In this document: positions 29,540-43,245 of the stretch, piece after piece | Layout: the number at the start of each line of letters is the position of its first letter | How positions within the stretch are numbered: the stretch's first letter is position 1 | Source of the DNA: Paraburkholderia ultramafica | GTDB taxonomy: Bacteria > Pseudomonadota > Gammaproteobacteria > Burkholderiales > Burkholderiaceae | Assembly (NCBI RefSeq): GCF_902859915.1 | Contig: NZ_CADIKK010000007.1 | Span: forward strand, 166,381 to 230,380 | Length of the DNA stretch: 64,000 nucleotides | Direction of reading: 5' to 3' | The notes under the pieces: model-generated | What the model saw: the letters and a program-made list of their open reading frames with translations, nothing else | Database searches by the model: none | Told to the model about the DNA's origin: nothing | Program-made: the position numbers and the translations under genes

Positions 29540-30328
29540 ATGTGGATCGATACGCACTGTCATCTCGACGCTTCGGAATTCGACGCCGACCGCGACGCGG
29601 TCGCGGCGGCGGCGCGCAGCGCGGGCGTCGGGCGGATCGTGATTCCGGCGATCGGCCGCCAGAATTTCACGGCGGTGCGTGAGCTCGCGCATCGGGTCGA
29701 CGGCGGCGCGTATGCGCTCGGCATTCATCCGCTGTTCACGCCGGGCGCCGACGAGCGTGATCTCGACTTGCTGCGCATGGAGATCGAGGCGAGTCTCGGC
29801 GATCCGCGGTTTGTCGGCGTTGGCGAGATCGGGCTCGACTATTTCGTCGACGGCCTCGACGATGCGCGCCAGCAGTTCTTCTACAACGGTCAACTGCAAC
29901 TCGCGCGCGAATTCGACCTGCCGGTGATTTGCCACGTGCGCAAATCGCAGGATCAGGTGCTCAAAGGACTGCGGCGGCATCAGATCCATCGCGGCATCGC
30001 GCACGCGTTCAACGGCAGTTTCCAGCAAGCCCAGGCTTATATCGACCAGGGCATGCACCTCGGCTTTGGCGGCAATCTGACGTTCGAGCGTGCGCGGCAA
30101 ATCCGCCGTCTTGCCGAGCAGTTGCCGTTCGACGCGCTGGTCGTCGAAACCGATGCGCCGGACATCGCGCCTGCGTGGATGTACAGGCAGCGCAACTCGC
30201 CGGAGCAGATTCCGGGCATCGGCGCGGGCCTCGCGCAGTTGCGCGGCATGAGCGCCGACGCGACCGCCCTAGGCACAACGGCTAACGCGCTCGCCGCGCT
30301 GCCGCGACTCGCCCTTTCCTCTGCATAA
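29540..30328 (+). CDS. TatD family metal-dependent deoxyribonuclease
   Basis: This 262-residue cytoplasmic TIM-barrel hydrolase has metal-ligand motifs MWIDTHCHLD, GVGEIGLDYF, VICHVRKSQDQ and VETDAPDIAP, spaced as in TatD/YcfH/YjjV proteins. Family members act as 3'-5' exonucleases or in D-aminoacyl-tRNA or DNA repair roles; which paralogue this is cannot be told from sequence alone. It lies 51 bases after lolD, and in E. coli ycfH also sits near the Lol genes, which slightly favours a YcfH-like assignment. Confidence 0.92.
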   Translation: MWIDTHCHLDASEFDADRDAVAAAARSAGVGRIVIPAIGRQNFTAVRELAHRVDGGAYALGIHPLFTPGADERDLDLLRMEIEASLGDPRFVGVGEIGLDYFVDGLDDARQQFFYNGQLQLAREFDLPVICHVRKSQDQVLKGLRRHQIHRGIAHAFNGSFQQAQAYIDQGMHLGFGGNLTFERARQIRRLAEQLPFDALVVETDAPDIAPAWMYRQRNSPEQIPGIGAGLAQLRGMSADATALGTTANALAALPRLALSSA

Positions 30329-30440
30329 TCGATCTCGTTGGTCTGAGTGGTTCGCGCCGGGCGAAACCCACGCCCGGCGGGCTTGCTGACGCCTGTTTGC
30401 CGGGTGTTGCGTGGTTCGGCGCTTGCTGGACGGAGGGCGA

Positions 30441-33104
30441 ATGCGGGCAGGGTGGTGCGGGTTTGCGTTGGGCGTGATCTGGCTGCAAAGTCAGGCGGCG
30501 TTGCCGGAGTGGGTCGGGTGGTGCGGATTGGTGGCGCTTGGGTTGGCGGCGGTTGTTGTGGCGGTTTGGGGGTTGCGTGGTGGGACGGGCCTCAGCCAGT
30601 TACGGATCAAGCCGCGTTTGCGGTTGTTCGCCGGCTGGAGTGCGGTGTGGTGCGCAGCGGTGTGCGTGGGCTTCGGCTATGCGGCGGTGCGCGCGGAAAT
30701 GCGCCTCGCGGCGAGCTTGCCGCACGCGTGGGAAGGCCGTGATCTCGATGTCGTCGGCAGCATCAAGGGCTTGCCGTCACGGGACGAAAACGGCACGCGT
30801 TTCCTGTTCGAAGTTGATGCGGCCGACGCGCCGGTTGCCGCGCCGGTTGCCGCGCCCGTCGCCAATTTCCCGTGCGTGATTCAACTTTCGTGGATCGCCG
30901 ACGACGCCCCGGCGCCGCCGCTCGAACCGGGCGAGCGCTGGCGCCTGACCGTGCGGCTCAAACGGCCGCATGGCAACGCGAACTTCGGCGTGCGCGATGC
31001 CGAAGCGAACCTGCTGGCGCGCAACGTGCGGGCGACCGGCTACGTGAGTGCGCCTGCCCACGCCGTGCGCTTGCCGGGACGGGCGCGCGGCCTGAGCGTA
31101 ATCGTGGACCGCTGGCGCGCCGCGCTGCGCGCACGGATCGATGCGGTGCTCGCCGATGCTCCGCATCGCGGGATCGTCGTGGCGTTGGCCATCGGCGCGC
31201 AGGACGAAGTCAGCGCTGCCGACTGGCTGCTGATGCGCGGCACCGGCACGAGTCATCTGGTGGCGATTTCGGGCTTGCATATCGGCTTCGTCGCGGGCCT
31301 GGCCGGCTGGCTCGCGGGCGCGGTGTGGCGGCGTTCCGCGTGGATCGGCCGCAACTGGCCGCTGCGGCTGCCTGCGCAAATCGTCGCGGTGACGGGCGGC
31401 GCCGGGTTCGCCGCGCTGCATGCCACGCTGGCCGGCTTCAATGTGCCGGCGCAACGCGCGCTGTGGATGGCGGGTGTCGTCGCGCTGGCGTTTGTCAGCG
31501 GGCGCAATCTCGCGCGCTCGGCGGTGCTGGCGTGGGCGCTGGGACTCGTGCTGCTGATCGATCCGTGGGCGGTGGTGTCGGCGGGGTTCTGGCTGTCGTT
31601 CTGCGCGGTGGCGGCGATTCTGTTCGCGGTGTCGGGGCGGCCCCGATTGCGGGATCGGCGGCAACCCGGCGATGACGATGACGACAGCGACGGCAACAGC
31701 GACGGCAACGGAGAGGGCGAGGGCAACGGTAACGGTAACAGTGGGGGCGAGAGCAAGAGCAAGGGTGGCAACGCACCGGGCAAATTTCCGGGTCTGCGCG
31801 CCGCTCCAGGTCGGCGCATGCGCTCATTCGGCGAACGACTGCATAGCGCCGCCCACGTGCAGATCGCGGTGACGCTCGCGCTCGCGCCACTGACCGTCTA
31901 CTGGTTCGCGCAGATTCCACTGATCGGTCCGCTGGCGAATGCGTTCGCGATTCCATGGGTGAGCCTGCTGGTCACGCCGGCCGTGCTGGCAGGCGTCGCA
32001 TTGCCCGCGCCGTTCGATGCCTGGGCATTCCACACCGCGCATGCGTTGCTCGATCTGCTTGCCGCGGGCTTGCACAGGTTATCCGGGCCTGGCTGGGCGC
32101 TCTGGTGGCTGCCGCAACCGGATGCGTGGGCGCTGGCAGCGGCGGCGCTCGGCGTGTTCTGGTGTCTCGCGCCGCGTGGCTGGCCGCTGCGCTGGGCCGC
32201 GCCGCTCACGTGGTTGCCGCTCCTGATGCCGGCCTCGCCCGGGCCGCCGTCCGGCAGTTTCCGTCTGACGGCGCTGGATGTCGGTCAAGGCACGTCGGTG
32301 CTGGTCGAAACGGCGCATCACGCATTGCTGTTCGATGCCGGGCCGGGACCGGAATCGACCCATGCGGGCGAGCGGGTGGTCGTGCCGTTCTTACAGGCGC
32401 ATGGCGTGACGGCGCTCGACACGCTGATTGTCAGTCATGCCGATTCCGATCATTCGGGCGGTGCGCCCGCCGTGTTCGAAGCGATCGAAGTTCATCAGAT
32501 GCTGGCCGCGCTGGCGCCGGACAACGCGCTGTGGTCGAGCGCGAGGCAACACGGCGCGGCTACGCTGCCATGCGCGGCGGGGCAGCGTTGGCAGTGGGAC
32601 GGCGTCGAGTTTGCGATGCTGTGGCCGGATGCCGGACCGCTGCAAGGCAAATCGAATGCGCATTGCTGCGTGTTGCGGGTCAGCACGTTGCCAACCGCCG
32701 CGAGCCTCGCTGCGGGACGCATTCAAACGGCACCGCCGCGCGTCGCCGCGTTGCTGACCGCGGACATCGAGGCACCCACCGAACGCGTGCTGCTCGCGCG
32801 CGATCGCGGCGCGTTGCGCGCGCAGGTGCTGGTCGTGCCGCATCACGGCAGCAAGAGCTCGTCGACCGAGCCGTTCCTCGACTCTATCGATCCGTCCATC
32901 GCGTTATTTCAGGTAGGCTATCGCAACCGCTTTCATCATCCGGATGCGGGGGTGTTCGAGCGCTACAACGCGCGCCATATTGAGCTCGGACGCAGCGATA
33001 CGGACGGCGCGATGCGCGTCGAGGCGAGCCCGGATACGCAAGGCGCGGCGCTGACGCTCGAACGCTATCGCGAAACGCAGCGGCGCTACTGGATGGATCG
33101 CTGA
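30441..33104 (+). CDS. comEC: DNA internalisation competence protein ComEC/Rec2
   Basis: ComEC forms the inner-membrane channel for single-stranded DNA in natural transformation. The 887-residue protein has N-terminal membrane helices, a DUF4131 OB-like domain (about residues 80-200), the competence membrane domain (GTGTSHLVAISGLHIGFVAGL onward, about 260-600) and a C-terminal metallo-beta-lactamase-like domain with LIVSHADSDHSGG and VPHHGSKSSSTEPF. The ATG at 30441 follows GGACGGAGGGCGA. A glycine/asparagine/acid-rich low-complexity insert occupies about residues 407-450. The gene appears intact. Confidence 0.93.
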   Translation: MRAGWCGFALGVIWLQSQAALPEWVGWCGLVALGLAAVVVAVWGLRGGTGLSQLRIKPRLRLFAGWSAVWCAAVCVGFGYAAVRAEMRLAASLPHAWEGRDLDVVGSIKGLPSRDENGTRFLFEVDAADAPVAAPVAAPVANFPCVIQLSWIADDAPAPPLEPGERWRLTVRLKRPHGNANFGVRDAEANLLARNVRATGYVSAPAHAVRLPGRARGLSVIVDRWRAALRARIDAVLADAPHRGIVVALAIGAQDEVSAADWLLMRGTGTSHLVAISGLHIGFVAGLAGWLAGAVWRRSAWIGRNWPLRLPAQIVAVTGGAGFAALHATLAGFNVPAQRALWMAGVVALAFVSGRNLARSAVLAWALGLVLLIDPWAVVSAGFWLSFCAVAAILFAVSGRPRLRDRRQPGDDDDDSDGNSDGNGEGEGNGNGNSGGESKSKGGNAPGKFPGLRAAPGRRMRSFGERLHSAAHVQIAVTLALAPLTVYWFAQIPLIGPLANAFAIPWVSLLVTPAVLAGVALPAPFDAWAFHTAHALLDLLAAGLHRLSGPGWALWWLPQPDAWALAAAALGVFWCLAPRGWPLRWAAPLTWLPLLMPASPGPPSGSFRLTALDVGQGTSVLVETAHHALLFDAGPGPESTHAGERVVVPFLQAHGVTALDTLIVSHADSDHSGGAPAVFEAIEVHQMLAALAPDNALWSSARQHGAATLPCAAGQRWQWDGVEFAMLWPDAGPLQGKSNAHCCVLRVSTLPTAASLAAGRIQTAPPRVAALLTADIEAPTERVLLARDRGALRAQVLVVPHHGSKSSSTEPFLDSIDPSIALFQVGYRNRFHHPDAGVFERYNARHIELGRSDTDGAMRVEASPDTQGAALTLERYRETQRRYWMDR
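31668..31772 (+). repeat. Low-complexity GAC/GGC/AAC repeat tract in comEC
   Basis: This tract of imperfect trinucleotide and hexanucleotide repeats encodes runs of Asp, Ser, Gly, Asn and Glu (DDDDDSDGNSDGNGEGEG and then GNGNGNSGG). It is in frame and lies in a loop between membrane helices, so it looks like an expansion-prone insert. Confidence 0.8.
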
Positions 33105-33248
33105 TGGCTGGATCGATGAACCGCCGGCCGCACAGTTAGAAGAAATGCGTCGCCGGGCCACAGTCGCTGCACGAGGGCATACAGGCAGCGCTCACGAAAA
33201 AATGCACGCGAAAGCCCGCACGCAAAAACAGAACGGAGATAGCCGCAG

Positions 33249-34052
33249 TTGAAAAACATCATTCATTTCTCGCACGCGAACGGCTTCCCGGCGTCGACCT
33301 ACCGGACGATCTTCGCCGAACTCGCCGACGACTATGAACTGCGCTCCATCGAGCGGATCGGTCACGACGCGTGCTTCCCGGTAACGCAGGACTGGCCGCA
33401 TCTGGTCGAGCAGTTGCTCGACGACATCGGCCGCTCGTACGAGCAGCCGGTGTGGCTGGTGGGGCATTCGCTCGGCGGTTATCTGTCGCTGATGGCCGCG
33501 CTGAAGAAGCCGCAGTGGGTGAGGGGCGTGGTGATGCTCGATTCGCCGGTGATCGCCGGCTGGCGCAGCAGCATGCTGCGCGTGTCGCAATGGACCGGGC
33601 TCGACGAGCGTCTGTCGCCCGCGGCCGCCACGCGCACGCGTCGCACTCACTGGGCGAGCCGCGACGAAGCGTGGCGCCACTTTCATTCGAAGCCGGCGTT
33701 CGCGCGCTGGGACGAGCGCATGCTGTCCGACTACATCGACTTCGGCATACCGCAGACTTCGCCCGACGGCGCTCGCTCGCTGGCCTTCGACCGCCGCACC
33801 GAGTATCAGATCTACCGGACCTTGCCGCACACGCTCGGCGCCCGGCTCGCGCGTGGCGCACCGGTGCCGGTCGGGTTCATCGCCGGCACGCGCTCGAAGG
33901 AAATCCGCCAGGCTGGTCTCGACGCCACCCGCCGCGCAACCGGCGGGCATCTGGAATGGATCGAGGGCAGCCATCTTTATCCGATGGAAAAGCCGCTCGA
34001 AACCGCGCGCGCGGTGCAGCGGATGTTGCGCGAGCTGGAGCGGCGCGCTTAA
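33249..34052 (+). CDS. Alpha/beta hydrolase
   Basis: This 267-residue cytoplasmic protein has the alpha/beta-hydrolase nucleophile elbow GHSLGGYLS (Ser near residue 75), an oxyanion text IIHFSHANGFPASTY at the N terminus and a candidate catalytic histidine in GSHLYPMEKP. The start is TTG at 33249 (MKNIIHFSHANG); GGAG lies somewhat far upstream. The substrate is unknown; the fold covers esterases, lipases and haloalkane or epoxide hydrolases. It stands 147 bases before pyrG. Confidence 0.85.
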   Translation: MKNIIHFSHANGFPASTYRTIFAELADDYELRSIERIGHDACFPVTQDWPHLVEQLLDDIGRSYEQPVWLVGHSLGGYLSLMAALKKPQWVRGVVMLDSPVIAGWRSSMLRVSQWTGLDERLSPAAATRTRRTHWASRDEAWRHFHSKPAFARWDERMLSDYIDFGIPQTSPDGARSLAFDRRTEYQIYRTLPHTLGARLARGAPVPVGFIAGTRSKEIRQAGLDATRRATGGHLEWIEGSHLYPMEKPLETARAVQRMLRELERRA

Positions 34053-34097
34053 CGCCGCGCTGGGCGGCGGTGCATCGGGCAGAGCGCCGCGCGGTGA

Positions 34098-36724
<2,627 letters not shown>

Positions 36725-36762
36725 GTCAGGCGTTCGCCGCGTGTCACGAATGGCTTGCATAA

Positions 36763-38232
<1,470 letters not shown>

Positions 38233-38299
38233 GGCCATTTGTGGCCATGTTGCTGGCGCTGACCGATGAGCCGGTTCTCATTCGTTTCTGATTGACCTC

Positions 38300-38328
38300 G
38301 CCGCCCTGCGTATAGCGCAGGGCGGCGC
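38300..38328 (+). terminator. Terminator-like hairpin after eno
   Basis: CGCCGCCCTGCG pairs perfectly with CGCAGGGCGGCG around a five-base loop. The following stretch (CGTATTTATT) is only moderately T-rich, so termination may be partial before ftsB. Confidence 0.65.
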
Positions 38329-38348
38329 GTATTTATTGCGCTTACTTC

Positions 38349-38780
38349 ATGCGGCTTGTCACTGCTGTCCTGATCGTTCTGCTGGCGTTGATCCAGTACC
38401 CGCTCTGGTGGGGCCATGGTGGCTGGTTGCGCGTGCACGAGTTGCAGCAGCAACTGGCGCAGCAAGTGCAGAAGAACGCCGATTCGAAGTTGCGCAACGA
38501 GCGTATTCAGGGCGAAGTGCAGGACTTGCAGAACGGCACCGCCGCGGTCGAGGAGAGGGCGCGCTACGAAATGGGCATGGTCAAGGACGCTGAAGTGTTC
38601 GTGCAGTTCGTGTCGCCGAATGCACCGTTGCCGACGGCGAACGCGCCTTCGGTGACCACCTCGACGCGCGGTGAGGTGTCGGCCGCGCCGCTGCATGTGG
38701 TGCCGAATCCGGAGTCGCGTGCGAAGCCGGATCGCAAGCACGGCGGTAAGGCTGCGAAGGACAACAAGACGACGCATTGA
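38349..38780 (+). CDS. ftsB: Cell division protein FtsB
   Basis: FtsB is a bitopic divisome protein that forms the FtsQLB complex. The 143-residue product has one N-terminal membrane segment ([19 protein letters not shown]), a coiled coil (about residues 29-68, [11 protein letters not shown] onward) and the conserved [29 protein letters not shown] region. The C-terminal ~55 residues are a Ser/Thr/Lys-rich tail longer than in E. coli (103 residues). Position after eno is the conserved proteobacterial order. Confidence 0.93.
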   Translation: MRLVTAVLIVLLALIQYPLWWGHGGWLRVHELQQQLAQQVQKNADSKLRNERIQGEVQDLQNGTAAVEERARYEMGMVKDAEVFVQFVSPNAPLPTANAPSVTTSTRGEVSAAPLHVVPNPESRAKPDRKHGGKAAKDNKTTH

Positions 38781-38854
38781 GCTTTGCCGGTTGGCGTTGA
38801 CTCGATTCGAAGGATGCAGAAAAGGCGCGTCTTGAGCTGCATCCTCTCTCTGGC

Positions 38855-39235
38855 CTACCAGCCCCAGGTCGGGCCGAAACCGACGCCGATACCCGTCCCC
38901 CAACCACGTCCCCAGCCACCGGTGGAATAGCCACCAAAGACTCTGACGGGCGGCGAGTAGTAACGTGACCATGCCTGTGCAGCGTTCTCGGCGGCAATCG
39001 ACTGATCCTGCTCGAACAGGACCTGACGGTCGATCGCGTCATAGCGCGCGCGCTCTTCAGGCGTAAGCGGCGGGGCGGGATTGACCGCGCCTGACTGATC
39101 CTCTGGCAGGCGGCTCAAAATCTGCGATGGTCCCGGCGGGTTCATCGCGCAGCCAGTCAGTACTGCGCTGCTCACGACGATAGCCAGGACAACGAACGTG
39201 CGCGCATCACGCATCAACGAAACAGGGTAGTTCAT
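38855..39235 (-). CDS. Small lipoprotein, hypothetical
   Basis: This 126-residue protein has a lipoprotein signal (VVLAIVVSSAVLTGCAMNPP; lipobox LTGC). The mature part carries a charged helical stretch (PEERARYDAIDRQVLFEQDQ) and a Gly/Trp/Tyr-rich C terminus (GGWGRGWGTGIGVGFGPTWGW). It is probably an outer-membrane or periplasmic lipoprotein; I recognise no domain. It is convergent with ftsB. Confidence 0.75.
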   Translation of the reverse strand: MNYPVSLMRDARTFVVLAIVVSSAVLTGCAMNPPGPSQILSRLPEDQSGAVNPAPPLTPEERARYDAIDRQVLFEQDQSIAAENAAQAWSRYYSPPVRVFGGYSTGGWGRGWGTGIGVGFGPTWGW

Positions 39236-39441
39236 GTTCGATCTCCATCGGTCGGACGCCTAAGCAAACCATGCGCAGCGTGCATCGCCAATGATTCAAC
39301 GCAATGTGATCAAAGATGCCGCGCCGCCCGAGCCGGAAAGAGGGCAATGGGCAGCGCGGTAGTAACTGCCGTCGTGCGAGTGAAATGAAGCGCGGCTGCG
39401 CGGGGATGGAGCTTGCATCGGCCCCGCGCTGTCCAGCCGTT

Positions 39442-40392
39442 TCAATGCCGCTGGTCAGCGGCCGGCGTCACGCCTTGTGAGAGTGCGCTGGCGACAAAAA
39501 GTTGCGCTACGTCGACCGGATCGAATTCGTACCGTTGATTGCAGAATTCGCAATGGATCTCGACGTGACCGCGTTCTTCGACCACCCCGTCCACTTCTTC
39601 GCGGCCCAGCATCTTCAGCATTCCGCCGACTTTTTCACGCGAGCACGTGCACTCGAAACGCGCGGTGGCCGGTTCGAAATGCTGGACGTTTTCCTGCCAG
39701 AACAGGCGGCGGAAAACCGTTTCCGGTTCTTCCTTCAGCAACTCGTCTTGCGACAGGGTGCCGCCCAGCGTGCAGACGCGCTCCCACGTATCCGCGTCCA
39801 GCTCGCCCGGATGCGGGACGATGCCGCCGTCGCCCGGCAGCTTCTGCAGCAGCATGCCGACCGCGCGCTCGGTGTTCGCCGCGAGCCAGAGGCGCGTGTC
39901 GAGCTGCTCCGAGTGGTGCATGTAGTGCTCAAGCACTTCGGCCATCGACTTGAGCGGACCATTCACGCCCGACAGCGGCACGATACTTTGATACGGCTGC
40001 TGGCCGGGCTGCTTGTCGGCCGGGTCGAGCGTGATCACGCAGCGGCCGTGGCCGCTGGCGTTCAACAGCTCGACCATCGAGGTCGCGTCGTCGATCGTCA
40101 TGCCCGCGTCGCAGGACAGCTTGGCGGTGGCGCGCATCGACAGGTCGGAGCTGCACTGGACCACCAGCATCTTGATCGGCCCGTCGCCGAAAATCTGCAT
40201 GACGAGCGTGCCGTTGAACTTCAGGTTCGCCGACAGCAGCGCGCACGCGGCCATCATTTCGCCCAGAATCGTCCGCACGGGCGCCGGATAATCACGGCGC
40301 GTCAGCACTTCCTGCCACGTATTGCGCAGCGAAACGATCTCGCCGCGCACCGGCGCCGCGCTGAACATGAATTTTTGCAACTGGTCGCTCAC
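39442..40392 (-). CDS. hslO: Redox-activated chaperone Hsp33
   Basis: Hsp33 is a cytoplasmic holdase switched on by oxidative unfolding. The 316-residue protein has the zinc-binding redox switch Cys248-x-Cys250 and Cys281-x-x-Cys284 near the C terminus (ECTCSREK and HCEFCNQRY). The N-terminal chaperone core contains GDGPIKMLVVQC. It lies 63 bases downstream of the gamma-carbonic-anhydrase gene on the same strand, so the two probably form an operon. Confidence 0.95.
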   Translation of the reverse strand: MSDQLQKFMFSAAPVRGEIVSLRNTWQEVLTRRDYPAPVRTILGEMMAACALLSANLKFNGTLVMQIFGDGPIKMLVVQCSSDLSMRATAKLSCDAGMTIDDATSMVELLNASGHGRCVITLDPADKQPGQQPYQSIVPLSGVNGPLKSMAEVLEHYMHHSEQLDTRLWLAANTERAVGMLLQKLPGDGGIVPHPGELDADTWERVCTLGGTLSQDELLKEEPETVFRRLFWQENVQHFEPATARFECTCSREKVGGMLKMLGREEVDGVVEERGHVEIHCEFCNQRYEFDPVDVAQLFVASALSQGVTPAADQRH

Positions 40393-40455
40393 AACTTTTC
40401 CTCGGTGGAATGACGCAGCGTGATGCCGCGCCGTGCGCGCCGCGCGCGCCGGCTG

Positions 40456-40980
40456 TTAGCCGATGCGTACGAGCTGCGCCTTGAAATATTCGCGACGCTC
40501 GGCATAGCTTGCCGTGCCGCGCTGCATGTTGGCGATATCCGTCTCGGTCAGTTCGCGCACCACCTTGGCGGGCGCGCCGAGAATCAGCGAATTGTCGGGA
40601 AACACCTTGCCTTCGGTGACGATGGCGCCCGCTCCGACCAGACAGTTGCGGCCGATCACCGCGCCATTCAAGACCACGGCCTGAATTCCGATCAGCGAGC
40701 CCTCCTTGATCGTGCAGCCGTGCAGCATGACCTGGTGGCCGATCGTCACATTGGGCTCGATCGTCAGTGGGAAGCCGGGGTCGGTGTGCAGCACCGCGTT
40801 TTCCTGCACATTGCTGCCGGCGCCGATGGTGATCGCCTCGTTGTCGCCGCGGATCGTGGCGCCGAACCAGACGCTCGCGTTTTCCTCGAGCGTCACATTG
40901 CCGATGATGTTCGCCGAATCCGCGACGAACACGCTTTCATGGATGGTCGGGGCGGCTTCGCCAAGCTTGTAGATCGTCAC
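40456..40980 (-). CDS. Gamma carbonic anhydrase family protein
   Basis: This 174-residue left-handed beta-helix protein has hexapeptide repeats and the metal-ligand histidines around VLHTDPGFPL, VTIGHQVMLHGC. It resembles YrdA/PaaY/CaiE proteins; carbonic anhydrase activity is possible, and thioesterase-type roles (PaaY) are an alternative. The start is GTG at 40980 with an AGAGGAG ribosome-binding site. It is upstream of hslO and divergent from the DUF455 gene. Confidence 0.9.
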   Translation of the reverse strand: MTIYKLGEAAPTIHESVFVADSANIIGNVTLEENASVWFGATIRGDNEAITIGAGSNVQENAVLHTDPGFPLTIEPNVTIGHQVMLHGCTIKEGSLIGIQAVVLNGAVIGRNCLVGAGAIVTEGKVFPDNSLILGAPAKVVRELTETDIANMQRGTASYAERREYFKAQLVRIG

Positions 40981-41283
40981 AGTGTCTCCTCTTGATCGGT
41001 CGCGGCGCACGCTGGTTGGGGCGGCGAGCCGCCCGACACGCGCCTGGCCGGAGTGTCCCGCGTCGCCGGCGCAATGAGCGCGCTGGATGGTCGAATCGAG
41101 TATTGTAAACGCTTGTGTGGTTGGGCCGCCTCGCGCGGCCGCTGGAAAGTTCGCCGGGCAGTCATTCGAGCTGGCGGCCCCATTGCTATGCTGCTGGTCC
41201 CGCCGCGGGGCTTTTCTTTTGCCGCGTTTGCCAGCGCGCCTTTTGCACCGTACTTTGCCGCTTCATTTGCCGATCCGCTTGCC
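40981..41283. other. Divergent intergenic region before the DUF455 gene
   Basis: This 303-base stretch separates the gamma-carbonic-anhydrase GTG from the likely DUF455 start. A frame in phase with the DUF455 gene stays open back to 41053, but it is low in family likeness and lacks a ribosome-binding site. No clear promoter or operator is visible. Confidence 0.4.
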
Positions 41284-42177
41284 ATGATGTCCGCCGCTCC
41301 GTCCGCTTTACCCGCAACGTCCTTACCGAATCCCAAAGACCAGCCCGATTGTGCGCGAACCGCGGCGCTCGCCGCACTGTGCGAAAGCGATCCGGCCACC
41401 AAGGCCGCCGCGGCCCGCACGCTTTACGCCGCCGTGCTCGACGGCAGCGCCACCTGTTTAGCCGACCGCGAACTCGATGAACCTCACGACCTGCCAGGCC
41501 GTCCGGCGCAACCCGAACTGGTCGATCCGCGCCAGTTGAAGCGGCGCAGCATGCAGTCGTCGCAAGGCCGTGCGGTCCTGTTGCACGCGCTCGCGCACAT
41601 CGAATTCAACGCGATCAATCTTGCGCTTGACGCCGTCTGGCGCTTCGCCGGCATGCCCGCCACGTTCTACACCGATTGGCTCAAAGTCGCCGCCGAAGAG
41701 GCCTATCACTTCTCGCTGCTGGCCGCGCGCCTCGCGCAATACGGCCATGCGTACGGCGATTTCCCGGCGCACGACGGCCTGTGGGACATGTGCGAGCGCA
41801 CCCGCGGCGACGTGCTGGCGCGCATGGCGCTGGTGCCGCGCACGCTCGAAGCACGCGGCCTCGACGCTTCGCCGCCGATCCGCGCGCGCCTGCAACAGGC
41901 GGGCGACCACGCGTCCGCGGCGATTCTGGACGTTATCCTGCGCGATGAAATCGGCCATGTGCTGATCGGCAATCGCTGGTTCCGCCATTTGTGCGACGCG
42001 AGCGGCCTCGACCCGCACGAGACTTACACGCGCCTCGCCGATCAGTATCACGCACCGAAATTACGTGGTCCGTTCAATTTCGAGGCGCGCCGCGACGCCG
42101 GTTTCGACGAGGCGGAACTCGCTGCGCTGGCGAATCTCGACGCGCAGCCGCCGGTCCCGCCGGCTGCGAACGGCTGA
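41284..42177 (+). CDS. DUF455 ferritin-like protein
   Basis: This 297-residue protein belongs to the DUF455 ferritin-like family (putative di-iron, linked in some proteins to tRNA hydroxylation-like MiaE folds). The helical core has candidate metal ligands in AHIEFNAINLALD, AAEEAYHFSLLA and RDEIGHVLIGNRWF, consistent with ExxH pairs. The ATG at 41284 (MMSAAPSALP) was chosen by family N terminus; upstream extension is possible. Function is unproven. It precedes an alpha/beta hydrolase on the same strand. Confidence 0.85.
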   Translation: MMSAAPSALPATSLPNPKDQPDCARTAALAALCESDPATKAAAARTLYAAVLDGSATCLADRELDEPHDLPGRPAQPELVDPRQLKRRSMQSSQGRAVLLHALAHIEFNAINLALDAVWRFAGMPATFYTDWLKVAAEEAYHFSLLAARLAQYGHAYGDFPAHDGLWDMCERTRGDVLARMALVPRTLEARGLDASPPIRARLQQAGDHASAAILDVILRDEIGHVLIGNRWFRHLCDASGLDPHETYTRLADQYHAPKLRGPFNFEARRDAGFDEAELAALANLDAQPPVPPAANG

Positions 42178-42258
42178 GCGCTTTTTCGATAATCCGCCCC
42201 CGTATCGCCCAGCTATCCCTATAATCGAACGACCATTCTTTTTTTGAGCGTGCCGTTC

Positions 42259-43143
42259 ATGAATACTTCCCGGTCTGAGTTTGTTGCCGTGCGTGGCATC
42301 CGCCTGCACGTGCGGCGTTGGGGCAACCCCGATGCGTCCATGCTGTTCATGCTGCACGGCTGGATGGACGTGGCCGCGTCGTTCCAGTTCGTGGTCGATG
42401 CGTTGGCCGGCGACTGGCAGGTGATCGCGCCGGACATGCGCGGCTTCGGTCTGTCGGACTGGCCGGTGGCCGAGCGCGGCGGCGGCAACTACTGGATTCA
42501 GGACTATCTGGCCGATCTCGACGCGCTGCTCGATCACTACGCGCCGACCGGCGAGGTGAATCTGGTCGGTCACAGCATGGGTGCGAACATCGCCTGCCTG
42601 TATGCGGGCGTACGGGCGGAGCGGGTGCGGCGGGTGGTCGATCTGGAGGGCTTCGGTCTCGCGCCGTCGCACTCGGCGCAGGCACCCAAACGCCTGCGCA
42701 ACTGGCTCGACGAGTTGCGCGATCCGCCGCAACTGAAGCGCTACGCGTCGCTCGACGACGTCGCCGCCCGCCTGATCAAGACCAATCCGCGCCTCGATCC
42801 GCAGCGCGCGCAGTTTCTCGCACAGCACTGGTCGAAGCCGGACGGCGAAGGGCGCTTCATGCTGCTCGCCGATCCGGCGCACAAGCTGCGCGGCCCGTCG
42901 CTGTACCGCCTCGACGAAGTGATGGCGGTGTGGCGCAAGACGAGCGCGAAAGTGCTGCACGTCGAGGCTGCCAACTCGCCGACGCTCGCGCAGATCGCCG
43001 GCGAAATTCCGCTCGACGAATTCAAGGCGCGTTTTCAGGCGTTCCCGAACTGGCGCGAGAAGATCATCGACGAAGCGGGGCACATGGTGCACCACGACCA
43101 ACCGGAGCAGGTGGCTGCGTTGATCGAGGGGTTTTGCGCCTGA
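42259..43143 (+). CDS. Alpha/beta hydrolase
   Basis: This 294-residue hydrolase has the oxyanion motif LHGWMDVAASF, the acid/turn text APDMRGFGLSDWP, the nucleophile elbow GHSMGANIA and a C-terminal histidine in GHMVHHDQPEQ, so the catalytic triad appears complete. The ATG at 42259 follows a T-rich leader; a TTG at 42244 is in frame. Substrate unknown. It resembles the MhpC/epoxide-hydrolase-like branch. Confidence 0.87.
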   Translation: MNTSRSEFVAVRGIRLHVRRWGNPDASMLFMLHGWMDVAASFQFVVDALAGDWQVIAPDMRGFGLSDWPVAERGGGNYWIQDYLADLDALLDHYAPTGEVNLVGHSMGANIACLYAGVRAERVRRVVDLEGFGLAPSHSAQAPKRLRNWLDELRDPPQLKRYASLDDVAARLIKTNPRLDPQRAQFLAQHWSKPDGEGRFMLLADPAHKLRGPSLYRLDEVMAVWRKTSAKVLHVEAANSPTLAQIAGEIPLDEFKARFQAFPNWREKIIDEAGHMVHHDQPEQVAALIEGFCA

Positions 43144-43245
43144 ACGCTTCACATATCGGGAAGGATGAGGCCGCTGGCGTGAGATAGCTCTGCGGCCGCG
43201 TACTGCGTTGCAGTAAAATGGTCGCAGAACCTTTTCAAGACTACG

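Noticed and set aside
41053..41283. N-terminal extension of the DUF455 protein
   Set aside because: The extension lacks a ribosome-binding site and reads as low-complexity text unlike the conserved domain; the ATG at 41284 is preferred.
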